Source: Bacteroidetes Order II. bacterium (lineage in GTDB: Bacteria; Bacteroidota; Rhodothermia; Rhodothermales; UBA2364). From it: 64,000 bases of DNA. Both the position numbers and the translations under genes were made by a program. The stretch is from positions 62,001 through 126,000 of the forward strand of contig JAEUSQ010000015.1 of assembly GCA_016788705.1 (NCBI GenBank). The letters are read 5' to 3'. Below the pieces are notes generated by a model. It saw only the letters and a list, made by a program, of their open reading frames with translations. It did not search any database and had not been told where the DNA came from. Positions 55,622 to 64,000 of this stretch are shown piece after piece (position 1 is the stretch's first letter; every line of letters begins with the position of its first letter).

Positions 55622-55694
55622 GATCCCGTAGCTCAGCTGGTAGAGCAACTGCCTTTTAAGCCGTGGGTCACAGGTTCGAATCCTGTCGGGATCA
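55622..55694 (+). tRNA. tRNA-Lys (anticodon TTT)
   Basis: A complete cloverleaf: acceptor stem GATCCCG / CGGGATC, D-arm GCTCAGCTGGTAGAGC, anticodon loop CTTTTAA (anticodon TTT), T-arm with GGTTCGAATCC and discriminator A. CCA is not encoded. 73 nt. Confidence 0.97.
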
Positions 55695-55702
55695 CAACGC
55701 AA

Positions 55703-55786
55703 GCCCAGGTGGTGAAATTGGTAGACACGCCATCTTGAGGGGGTGGTGCTCGAAAGGGCATGCTGGTTCGAGTCCAGTCCTGGGCA
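55703..55786 (+). tRNA. tRNA-Leu (anticodon GAG)
   Basis: A class II tRNA with acceptor stem GCCCAGG / CCTGGGC, anticodon stem CCATC / GGTGG around TTGAGGG (anticodon GAG), a long variable arm and T-loop GGTTCGAGTCC. 84 nt, 8 nt after tRNA-Lys, so both come from one transcript. Confidence 0.95.
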
Positions 55787-55802
55787 CACCACATACAATC
55801 TG

Positions 55803-55830
55803 AAGCCGCAGCATGTCGTTGTGGCTTTTT
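55803..55830 (+). terminator. Intrinsic terminator of the tRNA transcript
   Basis: An 8-bp stem (AAGCCGCA / TGTGGCTT, one G-T pair) with a 9-nt loop runs into TTTTT. Confidence 0.75.
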
Positions 55831-55937
55831 GTTTATATTTGAATTCCATCTCTCCTTTTGCAACATTTTTGATCTATTCGGCGTTTTCCAAAAGCCGCCT
55901 TCTCTGATTTGCCTACTTGCTTTTCCAGCCTTTATCT

Positions 55938-57009
55938 ATGCCATTACGGTCCTGTCTTTTTCGCTTGACTTATTTGCTACTATGGTGTCTGTGGCTTCCA
56001 AGCATCTTGTTTGCGCAAAACATCCTAAAGCCCCCGTTTGAAACCCTTAAGCGAGACATGGGCGAAACCACCGAGCAAGCATCTGGTATTCAAGTCGTAT
56101 TTTCCTCGGATCATAGTTTTCCGGAGCAACACCCCATAAGGGGGTATCGCAGCAGATGGCACTGCTCGGATTTACGTCAAAGTAAAACCTCCAGACAGTT
56201 TATTGACGCAACTAAACTTGGTTCAGCTTCACGCCTTTAGCATCCTTCCTAAATTGGAGACATACTTTTTCGGAAATGAAGGAACCTTTTTCAATCCATT
56301 ATCATTAGAAAAACTCGATGATAACCGATCTTACCAGGGGCCTCCGCTTGATTATACCTCTTCTGTACTTGCCGATTCTACGGGTACTTATTGGTTTATG
56401 TATCAAGCACCGAATAACTTTGTATCATATCAAAAAGACAAACAAAGTGGTGTCAGAACTGTATATATCCGGGTGGTGCTGGAGTTAAAAAATGGCAAAA
56501 AGATTGCTCTTCGTAAACCTTTAGAGGTTGTACATCCACCCCTCATCTTGGTACACGGTTTTGGTTCAGATGCCCATACGTGGGACCATTTTACCACAGA
56601 TGGAAAAACGCTATGGAAAGAAGACCCCCGATTTTTGATAAAACGCGCCATCAACCTTAAAATGCCCTTTGGTAGTTTTGATGAGAACGCTACCTATCAT
56701 GGAGACTACGCTCCTAAACCGTATCAAAGCCTTCATCCACACCCGTGTAGGATTTAAGATCGGGATTTGGTGATTAATCTAAAGAGCCAACTGGGAGGTT
56801 TATCGGAACCACAGGCAAGGGTTTTCCGTGGCGCGCTACATTGGGGCGGATCCGCTTTAGCTGTCACGAAAAACCCCAATATTTCTCGCCACATTAACTT
56901 CCTGCTGAATCAGCAGCCGTATTCTATTTACTTTGCCCCGATATTGCCCGCGTACCACAAAACAAAATATCATAGAGATATCAGTAACGGCCTTGCTACC
57001 ACAAAGTGA
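55938..57009 (+). pseudogene. Decayed gene for a secreted alpha/beta-hydrolase-like protein
   Basis: From the ATG at 55938 there is a signal peptide (LLWCLWLPSILFAQ) and about 60 further residues. At a G5 run near 56140 the coherent reading moves to another frame, giving GGIAADGTARIYVKVKPP and on through FNPLSLEKLDDNRSYQG to the oxyanion motif PLILVHGFGSDAHTWDHF. The frame stops at 56757 and a second shift near 56710 extends it only to 56781. A further in-frame tail (56767-57009) contains GGLSEPQARVFRGALHWGG. No GxSxG nucleophile elbow is found where it should follow, so the catalytic core is lost. The gap 57010-57155 downstream shows nothing notable. Confidence 0.75.
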
Positions 57010-57155
57010 GCGGTTCACATGCCAAGGGCGTTATGCCATTGAAACATACCCCTATTGTGCAACTTCTGCAAGATTTTTGAAATTTCAACCAATCTACTTG
57101 CCATGACGGAGCCGTTGTAAATTATTGCTTTCCTAATCCACCTCATACACAGATC

Positions 57156-57854
57156 ATGCGCCTAATTTCCCTTGTCCCTGCTGCTACGGATTGGTTGATT
57201 ACCTTGGGGGCTATTTCACATATAGTAGGATGCTCCTCAGACCATACCCAACCCGAAGTCTCGTGGCTTCCCCTTGTTGGCCCGCTCCCAAAACAACTCT
57301 TAGTCCTACAACCGGACGTTGTGATTGCTCCTTACGAGATCGTAGGAGTTCCCGTTTTGGTCTTTGCGCCAAAGACAATGAAACAGATATTGGATCATGT
57401 ACTCAAGTTAGGGAAAGTTTCTGGCCAATTGCCCCAAGCGCTTCAATGGATAGTAAAATCGGAAGAACACCTTAGACACGCACAGTTACAAAGGGGCATC
57501 AATCCCAAAAGACCTTATCATGCGCCGAGCGTTGCTTTGGTCGAGTCATTTACCCCCTTGACCTATGCTTCCGGATGGATTCATGACCTCATAGAACATG
57601 CAGGGGGCGCTCCCTTCATACAAACAGACTCCCCTTCGCTTTTGCCCGACGTATTCTTAATCCCTATCAAAGAATCTGAAAACACTGGTTTTATAGCTTA
57701 TAACAACTGGCTTTCTGGTCAATCCACTTTAGTGCAAGAAACACCCCCCAAAATTTTCTATGTCTCAGACCCACTTTATCGTCAGCCTGGTCCACAACTT
57801 TATCAGGCCATTCAGGATTTGATGGCAAAACTATCCCCTCTCATCATTTCATAA
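57156..57854 (+). CDS. BtuF-like periplasmic-binding-fold protein without signal peptide
   Basis: This 232-aa protein opens with RLISLVPAATDWLITLGA, the first strand-helix of the cobalamin/iron-siderophore binding fold (BtuF/helical-backbone class). VGCSSDHTQPEVSWLPLVG and LLVLQPDVVIAPYEI follow, then the linking helix around 80-115. It starts without a signal peptide or lipobox, as do other cytoplasmic cobalamin-binding-like proteins. The ligand is unknown. A 74-nt gap separates it from sbtA on the same strand, so co-transcription is possible but functional linkage is not obvious. Confidence 0.82.
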   Translation: MRLISLVPAATDWLITLGAISHIVGCSSDHTQPEVSWLPLVGPLPKQLLVLQPDVVIAPYEIVGVPVLVFAPKTMKQILDHVLKLGKVSGQLPQALQWIVKSEEHLRHAQLQRGINPKRPYHAPSVALVESFTPLTYASGWIHDLIEHAGGAPFIQTDSPSLLPDVFLIPIKESENTGFIAYNNWLSGQSTLVQETPPKIFYVSDPLYRQPGPQLYQAIQDLMAKLSPLIIS

Positions 57855-57928
57855 TCTCAATCTCAATCTTTTTTTGTATTTTGGGTTATCTCCCCTCCCT
57901 GCCTGCTCACCTTTTCACCCTTGCCTGT

Positions 57929-58903
57929 ATGAGCATTGAATTAATTTTATCGAATCTACTGAATGCCCCGGTTCTCTTTTTTTTCCTTGGCGTTCTGGCC
58001 ATTTTGGTCAAGTCCGATTTGGACTTTCCGGCTCCTTTGCCAAAGTTGTTTTCGTTGTACCTACTACTAAGTATTGGCTTTAAAGGCGGCGTAGAACTGG
58101 CTCATAGTGGACTTTCTGTTCAGATTTTCAAGACACTGGTAGCGGCGATGGCCGTCTCTGCGATCATCCCGATATATTCTTTTTTCATCTTACGCCAAAA
58201 AATGGATGTGCCCAATGCTGCCGGGATTGCAGCCGCGTATGGATCCGTTAGCGCCGTAACCTATATCGCCGCCACTTCTTTTCTGGCCCGATTAGACGTT
58301 CCTTTCAATGGTCATATGGTTGCTGCCATGGCCCTTATGGAGTCTCCCGCTATTCTGGCAGGAGTATTTTTATACCGAAAATTCCGTTCTAAAACCCAGC
58401 AAACACATGAAGAGTCTGTCACGGAACTGGTTCGAGAAGCCTTTTTCAACGGATCTGTTTTTTTATTGATCGGCAGTTTTCTAATCGGCTTTATCACGGG
58501 TGCAGAGGGTGAAGCCGCGCTTAAGCCCTTTACGAATGATCTATTTAAAGGTGTTTTATGTTTATTTTTATTAGACATGGGGCTGGTAAGTGCACGAAGA
58601 TTTGCACAACTTAAAAAACTAGGTCGTGTACCCATTCTTTTTGCCCTACTCATGCCCCTTCCCAATGCGATTCTTGGCATTATGGTTGCTTGGTTTAGTG
58701 GTATGAATGTAGGGGATGCCTTGCTGTTTGCAACCCTGTGTGCCAGTGCCTCCTATATCGCCGTGCCTGCCGCCTTAAGACTATCGGTTCCAGAGGCCAA
58801 TCCGGGTGTTTATGTCACAATGGCCCTTGCGGTCACCTTCCCTTTTAACATATTGGTGGGCCTTCCTATATATTTAGGACTCATCCGTTTACTTTGGCCT
58901 TAA
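57929..58903 (+). CDS. sbtA: SbtA-family sodium-dependent bicarbonate transporter
   Basis: The 324-aa integral membrane protein has about ten TM helices in two inverted halves. Characteristic stretches are FFFLGVLAILVKSDLDFP, LYLLLSIGFKGGVELA and AYGSVSAVTYIAATSFL. GHMVAAMALMESPAI is in the first half; LLDMGLVSARRF and CASASYIAVPAALRLS are in the second. SbtA imports HCO3- with Na+ and is best known from cyanobacteria. I chose the ATG at 57929 over a TTG 48 nt upstream because helix 1 then begins normally. The PII-like gene follows after 12 nt, the standard SbtA-SbtB arrangement. Confidence 0.9.
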   Translation: MSIELILSNLLNAPVLFFFLGVLAILVKSDLDFPAPLPKLFSLYLLLSIGFKGGVELAHSGLSVQIFKTLVAAMAVSAIIPIYSFFILRQKMDVPNAAGIAAAYGSVSAVTYIAATSFLARLDVPFNGHMVAAMALMESPAILAGVFLYRKFRSKTQQTHEESVTELVREAFFNGSVFLLIGSFLIGFITGAEGEAALKPFTNDLFKGVLCLFLLDMGLVSARRFAQLKKLGRVPILFALLMPLPNAILGIMVAWFSGMNVGDALLFATLCASASYIAVPAALRLSVPEANPGVYVTMALAVTFPFNILVGLPIYLGLIRLLWP

Positions 58904-58915
58904 AATTTAGCCACT

Positions 58916-59209
58916 ATGAAACCGATCAAAAAAATTGAAATTATCACCCCTTCCATTAAATTGCCGGAACTCATGTCTATTCTGGATCAGAACGGCATTC
59001 GCGGCTATACGGTTATTCATGCCTCGGTGGGAAAAGGCACACGCGGCATGGCGTATGACGACGACTTGGTGGGTACATCGGGCAATGATTACCTATTCAC
59101 GCTATGTACCGAAGAAGAAGTTAACCGCTTAATTCCCATCATCAAACCCTTACTTGTGACCTATGGAGGAATATTTCTGATTTCTGACGTGGTGGTCGTT
59201 ACACGTTGA
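58916..59209 (+). CDS. sbtB: SbtB-like PII-family regulator
   Basis: The 97-aa protein has the ferredoxin-like fold of PII proteins: IKKIEIITPSIKLPELMSIL, then GIRGYTVIHASVGKGTRGM leading into a T-loop-like DDDLVG. C-terminal LVTYGGIFLISDVVVV closes the fold. It lacks the Tyr51 uridylylation loop of classical GlnB and the C-terminal Cys-containing motif of some SbtB proteins. SbtB binds adenine nucleotides (ATP, ADP, AMP, cAMP) and gates SbtA. It lies 12 nt after sbtA. Confidence 0.85.
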   Translation: MKPIKKIEIITPSIKLPELMSILDQNGIRGYTVIHASVGKGTRGMAYDDDLVGTSGNDYLFTLCTEEEVNRLIPIIKPLLVTYGGIFLISDVVVVTR

Positions 59210-59241
59210 GGCTTAGGCATCTCCTAATCTATGGCTTAAAA

Positions 59242-59272
59242 CACCTTTTCGGGACGCCTGACTCCCAAGGTG
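59242..59272 (+). terminator. Intrinsic terminator candidate after sbtB
   Basis: CACCTT pairs with AAGGTG, with an inner GGGA/TCCC pairing, followed by CCTTTTCTCCTTTTT. It lies about 30 nt after the sbtB stop. Confidence 0.5.
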
Positions 59273-59777
59273 CCTTTTCTCCTTTTTCAATTTTCCAAAC
59301 ACCAACCTTCACCGTAGTCTCGCTTCTTGGCACACTGCCTATTTTAGCGTACCCAGATGAATATGGTAAAAACCCACCGTTCAACTTCAATAACGCTGTT
59401 CCTGCAACGATAAATTATGTCCTAACCCCGCCGAGATTTGGGTGATAGCGTTTCTCTGGATAGCCAATCTCCTCTCACACCTGTCCACAGACCACCCTAC
59501 ATCACCAATTCGACACCTTTTCTATACAACTATTCTATACACCTTAATTAGAAACTTCATTGCATCATTTTCAAAAATTCTCGTTTATTCTACCGCTCAT
59601 ACATCTTAGATCACTATTAAGCATTTATTTTCACATGAACACTTCATCAAATAACCTGTAAATCCAATCATAAATTATACCATTGCATTTAGCAATAAAC
59701 ATTTTACAGTACTAAACAGATAATAAAATTTGTACTTTGGATGATACAACACTTTATCACTCTTAAACTTAAACAAT
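59273..59777. other. Intergenic region with no gene
   Basis: About 500 bp becomes AT-rich after 59500. An open frame at 59206-59445 has no family resemblance and crosses the terminator hairpin, so I do not call it. TACTTTGG at about 59731 resembles the -7 element of Bacteroidota promoters and could serve the DUF3857 gene, but the -33 part is not clear. Nothing else was recognised. Confidence 0.5.
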
Positions 59778-61867
59778 ATGCGACTTTTTATTAGGTATCT
59801 CTCGCTTGCTTGCTTATTGAGCGGATTCTTGTATGCCCAACCTGCCCCATGAAGTTTGGAGAAGTTTCATTAGAAACCTTAACCTCTCATCCGTTCGAGT
59901 CGGATAAAGAAGCAAAAGCGGTTATTCTGTGTGATTATGGGGTTGTAGAATATAACGAGCGAGGTTTGCACTATGACCGCCATATACGGATTAAGATTCT
60001 TTCGGAAACTGGATATCAATGGGCAACGGCAAACCTATTTTACAGTAAGGGAGAAGACATTCTGAACATTGCAGGGTTCACCTATTCTCTGGGTGCAGAT
60101 GGCAAGGTGGTTCGGACAAAATTAGAAGGAAAAGACATCTTCCGAACGAAAGTAACTAAAGACCAACAGCAACTTAAATTTACCCTTCCGGCTTTGGTTC
60201 CTGGTGCGGTCATCGAGTACCGTTATCGTCGAAGTTATGATTCCCCTCCTATTTTCTTGCCGTCATGGTACTTTCAAACCACGGAACCGACCGTTCATAA
60301 CGAATTTCGCACCATCATTCCCCAATTTTTAGGCTACACCTATTTTAAGAGCGGGCTCATTCGTCCGTTTGATACTGAGGAACGCAAAGAAGGATTGGAA
60401 ACAAACGGGAAAACCAATATCAATCGCTGGGTTATAACCAACGTACCCGCCCTCCGCGAGGAGCCTATCATGCCCGGTTCATTGAATGATCAAATGATGC
60501 GTATTGAATTTCAATTATCACAAATTGCAAGTGACTTCATAATCGAAAATTTTTTAACTACATGGCCTGCTGTGGCAAAACTACTAAACGAGGATCCCGC
60601 TTTCGGAAGGCAAATTGGCAAACACGAACTCATTAATACGACAGCAAGAGACCTAACGCGCAATTTGATCGAACCCGAAGAGAAACTAGAAGCCATTTTT
60701 AAGTATGTACAGAGCCAACTTATTTGGAATGAGCAAACCCAGTATTACCCTAAACGCAACCTGAAAGAAGCCTTTCAAAGCAAAAATGTGGATTCGGCAG
60801 AGCAAGCCCTCATTTTGGTTTCGATGCTCCGGGCAGTAGGCATTGAATCTTTTCCAATCTTATCCCGCACCCGATCTGAAGGCCGCCCCATTACCCTTTA
60901 TCCGATGATTCTTCAGTTCAATTACCTGATTACCTATGCTAAGATTGGTCAAAAAGAATACCTGTTAGATGCCACAGAAAAAGACCACCCCATTGGCATG
61001 TTGCCCGTGAGGGCCTTGAATGAGGAAGGCTGGTTATTTGATCCGGCTGACCCCACTTGGATTGCCATTAAGAGCCGTGAACGCGCCAGCCAAGTGACAT
61101 TGGCACAGGTTAGCATTTCAGAAGAAGGGGTGTTGTCGGGAAAATTAGATGTCAACGAAGCTGGATATGCCAGTATAACGGAACGAAGCCGCCTTTCAGA
61201 AGCGAAAGACGAAATACAATACCTTAGAAAACATCTTTTTGGCGGCGACGAATCTGTGGAAATAAATGACATTCAATTTGACAACAAAGACCAACCCGAT
61301 CAACCACTCAGGTATAAAATTCAGTTCAAGAAACCTGTCGGCACAACGGTTACATCAGATCGGATGTACGTACCAGCAAGCATGTTTGGCGGATGGAGCG
61401 AAAACCCATTTACGTCAGAGACAAGGCTGCTGCCTATAGACTTCATTTTTCCCCTCGAAGAACAACATATTGTACATTTCCACTTCCCACAGGGGTACGA
61501 ATTAGAAGAAAGACCCAATAGCATCATCTTTAAACTTTCAAATGGAAGCGCTGAATTTCGTCGGATGGTTCAAAGCATGGACACCGTACTGACGATTCAA
61601 AGCAAATTAACCATCACAAAACCACAACTTCCGGCCACGATGTATTCGGAAATAAAAGCCATGTTTGATAAGATGGTCACTTTGCAGGCCGACCAAATGG
61701 TCTTTAAGAAAAAGAGCAACCCTGCCCCGAACCAAGAAAAGGATCCTGCCCAGCCCCCCTCGGCTGTCACGCCCAAAATTGGTTCTGGAAACAGTATGCC
61801 CTCCAAACCAGGCCAGAAGACCCCCACCAACCCGAAAGGAAAAAAACAAGTCCCTTTTGTGCCATGA
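59778..61867 (+). CDS. DUF3857 protein with inactive transglutaminase fold; frameshift at signal peptide junction
   Basis: The ATG at 59778 starts a signal peptide (MRLFIRYLSLACLLSG then FLYAQPAP) that hits a TGA at 59850-59852. In the next frame MKFGEVSLETLTS and the whole mature protein continue, so one base is missing or extra at the CCCC run 59845-59848. The body (about 670 aa) has a DUF3857 beta domain, a transglutaminase-core domain and a Lys/Pro-rich tail. In the core the usual Cys is Ser (DSAEQALILVSML) and the usual His is Tyr (QFNYLITYA), while the Asp (LLDAT) remains, so it should not be catalytic. Its stop overlaps the next start (ATGA). The frameshift is either a mutation or a sequencing error. 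Confidence 0.82.
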
Positions 61868-63762
61868 AGACATACCCATTCATCCACTGGCTGACATACT
61901 CGATGGGTATTGTGCTGTTTGCTACCCTACCCTTACAGGCACAAGCCCCTAAAGATCATGCCCTTATACAACGATATGAACACACGTTCGAAGTCATCAA
62001 CAAAGGAGAAGCGATCGAAAAGATTGCTAAGAAAATTGAGGTTCTTAATGAAATAGGCGCCGAGATGGCGGATCTTTCAATCTTCCATACCAAAAATAAG
62101 AGCCTAAAATCTATCAAGGCAACGTTAGTGGGTCCAGACGGCAAAGTGGTGGTTAAAAAACTAGACCAATCCAATATGCAGGATTTTTCTGGCACCATAG
62201 TCAATTTTTATGATGACTTTCGGGTTCGGCAAGTCCGGCTTCGTCATTCAGCATATCCCTATACCATTGCATACGAGTACGAAATCCGTCATACCGAGCT
62301 GTTCAACTACCCCGCTTGGTTTCCCCAGAACCCACAAACGGCAACCGTCAGCAGCCGCTTCGAGTTTTCCTACCCGATAAATGAAGTCAATCCAAAATTC
62401 AAACAACAAAATTATTCCCGTGAGCCAACGATTTCCCAAAATGGCAACCGTAAATTGCTCGTTTGGGAACAGAACGAGCCACTTCCTGCTTTGCCCAAAG
62501 AGCCACTAAGCCCCAGTTGGGCAGATACCGCTCCTGCTGTGATTTTTTCTCCAGATATTTTTACATTTAATGGGCGCTATTCGGGTTCACTTGGCAGTTG
62601 GCATGAACTGGGCGAGTGGCTCACGGGATTGTATCAGAATCGGCAAACATTGTCTGCCGAGAAAGTAGCGTTTTTAAAAAACCTGACCAAGGATGAGGCC
62701 ACGTTACGAGGCAGGGCAAAAAAAGTTTATGAGCACCTTCAAGAGACAACACGCTACATCAGCATTCAACTGGGTATTGGCGGCTATCAACCTTTTGAAG
62801 CAGCCTATGTAGAGAAAAAACAATATGGTGATTGTAAAGCATTGGCCAATTATCTGATGTCCATGTTATTCGCCGTAGAGGTTCCAGCGTATCCAGTTGT
62901 TATCAAAGCAGGTGAACAAGAGGCCGATATTGACCCAGAATTCCCCATCAATGATTTTAATCATGTGATATTGGCCATACCCGATGGCGATTCTTTTATC
63001 TGGCTGGAAGCAACCAGTAATACTTTACCCTTTGGCTGGCTGAGTGATTTTACCGAAAACCGATATGCCCTGCTGCTTAAATCCGGGGAAAGCCGACTGA
63101 TCCGCACCCCAAAAACTACCGCTTCCCAAAACCGACAATCCATTGAAGCACAAATCACTTTTGATAAAACCGGAAATGCCACACAAAACGTACAATTAAC
63201 CGCTTCCGGAAATCAGGCGGCTGATTTAAGAAGTCTCTTGCGCGGGAAAAGTGTCAAAGAATTTACAGAATGGTTTCAGGCGTGGTCGGGAATACGTGCC
63301 CCGAAAATATTGGCCTCCGAGTTTTCCTCTGCCAACAATACCGATTCACTCCTACATTTTTCCGTTAAAATAGAAAGCAACGGCTTTATCAACGGTACTG
63401 GAACCCGTATTTTTTTACGGCCCAATGCGTTTAATCAGCGAAAATTCGCGCCCGAAAAGGTGCAGAACCGGAAAACACCCGTTCGCCTCAGTTACCCTTA
63501 TCGTGATGAGGATGTCATTCGGTATCAAATGCCGAGTGGATATGCCTTGGAGGCGTTACCGGCCCCCATTTCGATCAGTATGGATTTTGGGAGGTATGAG
63601 GCCCGTATCACAACAGAAGAAAACGGTTTTGTCTATCGGCGTATGATAGAACTATATCCCTATCAAATGGAGCCTTCTGCATACGAAGCATTGCGTCAGT
63701 TCTTTCAGAAAGTAGTTCATGCAGACGCTACCCACGTGGTCTTAAAAAAGATCGGGACATAA
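61864..63762 (+). CDS. DUF3857 / transglutaminase-core secreted protein with intact Cys and His
   Basis: The 632-aa protein has a signal peptide (about 1-27, LQAQ). A DUF3857 domain (about 35-225, FEVINKGEAIEKI, SIFHTKNKSLKSIKATL) is followed by a transglutaminase-like core with Cys324 in YGDCKALANYL and His367 in INDFNHVILAI. Glu382 in WLEATSNT stands where an Asp is usual. A C-terminal beta domain follows. Transglutaminase-like proteases or amidases of this type act outside the cytoplasm on unknown substrates. It is translationally coupled to the inactive paralogue upstream through an ATGA overlap, which suggests the two work as a pair. Confidence 0.86.
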   Translation: MKTYPFIHWLTYSMGIVLFATLPLQAQAPKDHALIQRYEHTFEVINKGEAIEKIAKKIEVLNEIGAEMADLSIFHTKNKSLKSIKATLVGPDGKVVVKKLDQSNMQDFSGTIVNFYDDFRVRQVRLRHSAYPYTIAYEYEIRHTELFNYPAWFPQNPQTATVSSRFEFSYPINEVNPKFKQQNYSREPTISQNGNRKLLVWEQNEPLPALPKEPLSPSWADTAPAVIFSPDIFTFNGRYSGSLGSWHELGEWLTGLYQNRQTLSAEKVAFLKNLTKDEATLRGRAKKVYEHLQETTRYISIQLGIGGYQPFEAAYVEKKQYGDCKALANYLMSMLFAVEVPAYPVVIKAGEQEADIDPEFPINDFNHVILAIPDGDSFIWLEATSNTLPFGWLSDFTENRYALLLKSGESRLIRTPKTTASQNRQSIEAQITFDKTGNATQNVQLTASGNQAADLRSLLRGKSVKEFTEWFQAWSGIRAPKILASEFSSANNTDSLLHFSVKIESNGFINGTGTRIFLRPNAFNQRKFAPEKVQNRKTPVRLSYPYRDEDVIRYQMPSGYALEALPAPISISMDFGRYEARITTEENGFVYRRMIELYPYQMEPSAYEALRQFFQKVVHADATHVVLKKIGT

Positions 63763-63816
63763 AGGGGCTAATGTTTTTACACAACGCAACTTTGTGTAGT
63801 ATCTTGGCCCAAAAAC

Positions 63817-64000
63817 ATGTACGATTATTTAAGTCCACACGTATTACAGATCAGAAATTTGGTACATACTGAGGAAGTTCAACACTTGCTATCACTGGCG
63901 GCGTCTTTTGGTTTTCAAGAACAAGTATATGAACCTCCTCTTATTCCAGAAGTTCGCACTCGTGCAATGGGTTCTTCCCATGAATGGGCTTCTTTGTTAA
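63817..64000 (+). CDS. Probable 2-oxoglutarate/Fe(II) oxygenase, N-terminal part only
   Basis: The first 61 codons from the ATG at 63817 are open to the window edge. The sequence LVHTEEVQHLLSLAASFGF, followed by IPEVRTRAMGSSHEWASLL, follows the pattern at the start of prolyl-4-hydroxylase-like 2OG-Fe(II) oxygenases, where an N-terminal helix precedes a VRxxxR segment and an LW-type helix. The HxD iron site would lie beyond the window, so this is tentative. It begins 54 nt after the DUF3857 gene. Confidence 0.5.
   Translation, partial: MYDYLSPHVLQIRNLVHTEEVQHLLSLAASFGFQEQVYEPPLIPEVRTRAMGSSHEWASLL

Noticed and set aside
55622-57009. tRNA-integrated mobile element
   Set aside because: No integrase, no repeat of the tRNA 3' end and no mobility gene downstream; only one decayed hydrolase gene is present.
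59206-59445. A 79-codon frame after sbtB
   Set aside because: It overlaps the sbtB end and the terminator hairpin and matches nothing recognisable.

Overview
The window is about 64 kb of a Gram-negative bacterial chromosome of moderate GC content. It most likely comes from the Bacteroidota/Rhodothermota side of the tree. The evidence is a Por-type (type IX) secretion sorting domain (8601-8984), a TonB-dependent receptor with a carboxypeptidase-like N-terminal domain, two DUF3857 transglutaminase-fold proteins, a LytTR response regulator with a large hybrid kinase, an S-box (SAM-I) riboswitch, a polyphosphate glucokinase and many starts without a clear Shine-Dalgarno sequence. The placement is an inference from gene content. 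No rRNA is present.

Layout. 1-9.4 kb is mostly housekeeping: truA with a kelch lipoprotein, aroK, an alpha-amino-acid-ester-hydrolase-like S15 enzyme, tatD, a very short mscL, and the purM-gpsA-AlbA_2 unit, followed by a secreted protein that is little more than a T9SS sorting domain. 9.4-16.9 kb holds a hybrid histidine kinase/LytTR regulator pair (minus strand) facing an ATP-grasp / PHP / GT2 glycosyltransferase cassette (plus strand). 18.3-26.6 kb is a plus-strand envelope cluster: a 1005-aa TPR protein, an outer-membrane barrel, a TPR+TM+SPOR protein, ExbB and ExbD. 27.4-32.9 kb carries rsmG-menH, a TonB-dependent receptor, a membrane protein and a diheme cytochrome c.

32.9-34.4 kb is an AT-rich stretch with no intact gene. 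It contains three broken minus-strand reading frames, one of them the recognisable C-terminus of a type I restriction HsdM methyltransferase. 34.4-44.4 kb is the branched-chain amino acid block (minus strand, transcription order ilvB, ilvN, ilvC, DinB-like, leuB, leuA, membrane protein, leuC, then leuD separated by a plus-strand GNAT gene). 44.8-49.3 kb is a methionine unit (metY, metX, asd, GNAT) headed by a SAM-I riboswitch, an intrinsic terminator and a plausible sigma-70-like promoter.

49.5-55.5 kb has a secreted hypothetical protein, folD, mscS, polyphosphate glucokinase, dapF, phoH and a metallo-beta-lactamase-fold hydrolase. tRNA-Lys(TTT) and tRNA-Leu(GAG) follow with their own promoter and terminator, then a decayed secreted alpha/beta-hydrolase. 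57.1-59.2 kb holds a BtuF-like binding-fold protein and an SbtA/SbtB bicarbonate-transporter/PII-like pair. The window ends with two tandem DUF3857 proteins, the first with a frameshift at its signal-peptide junction, and the start of a probable 2-oxoglutarate/Fe(II) oxygenase.

The functional links I can see are these. Aspartate semialdehyde dehydrogenase sits inside the SAM-controlled methionine unit, and dapF lies a few kb away. Pyruvate/2-oxobutyrate-derived Ile-Val-Leu synthesis is almost complete in one block. The ExbBD-SPOR-TPR-barrel group looks like one trans-envelope machine of unknown task. No CRISPR array, insertion sequence, prophage or complete defence system was found.
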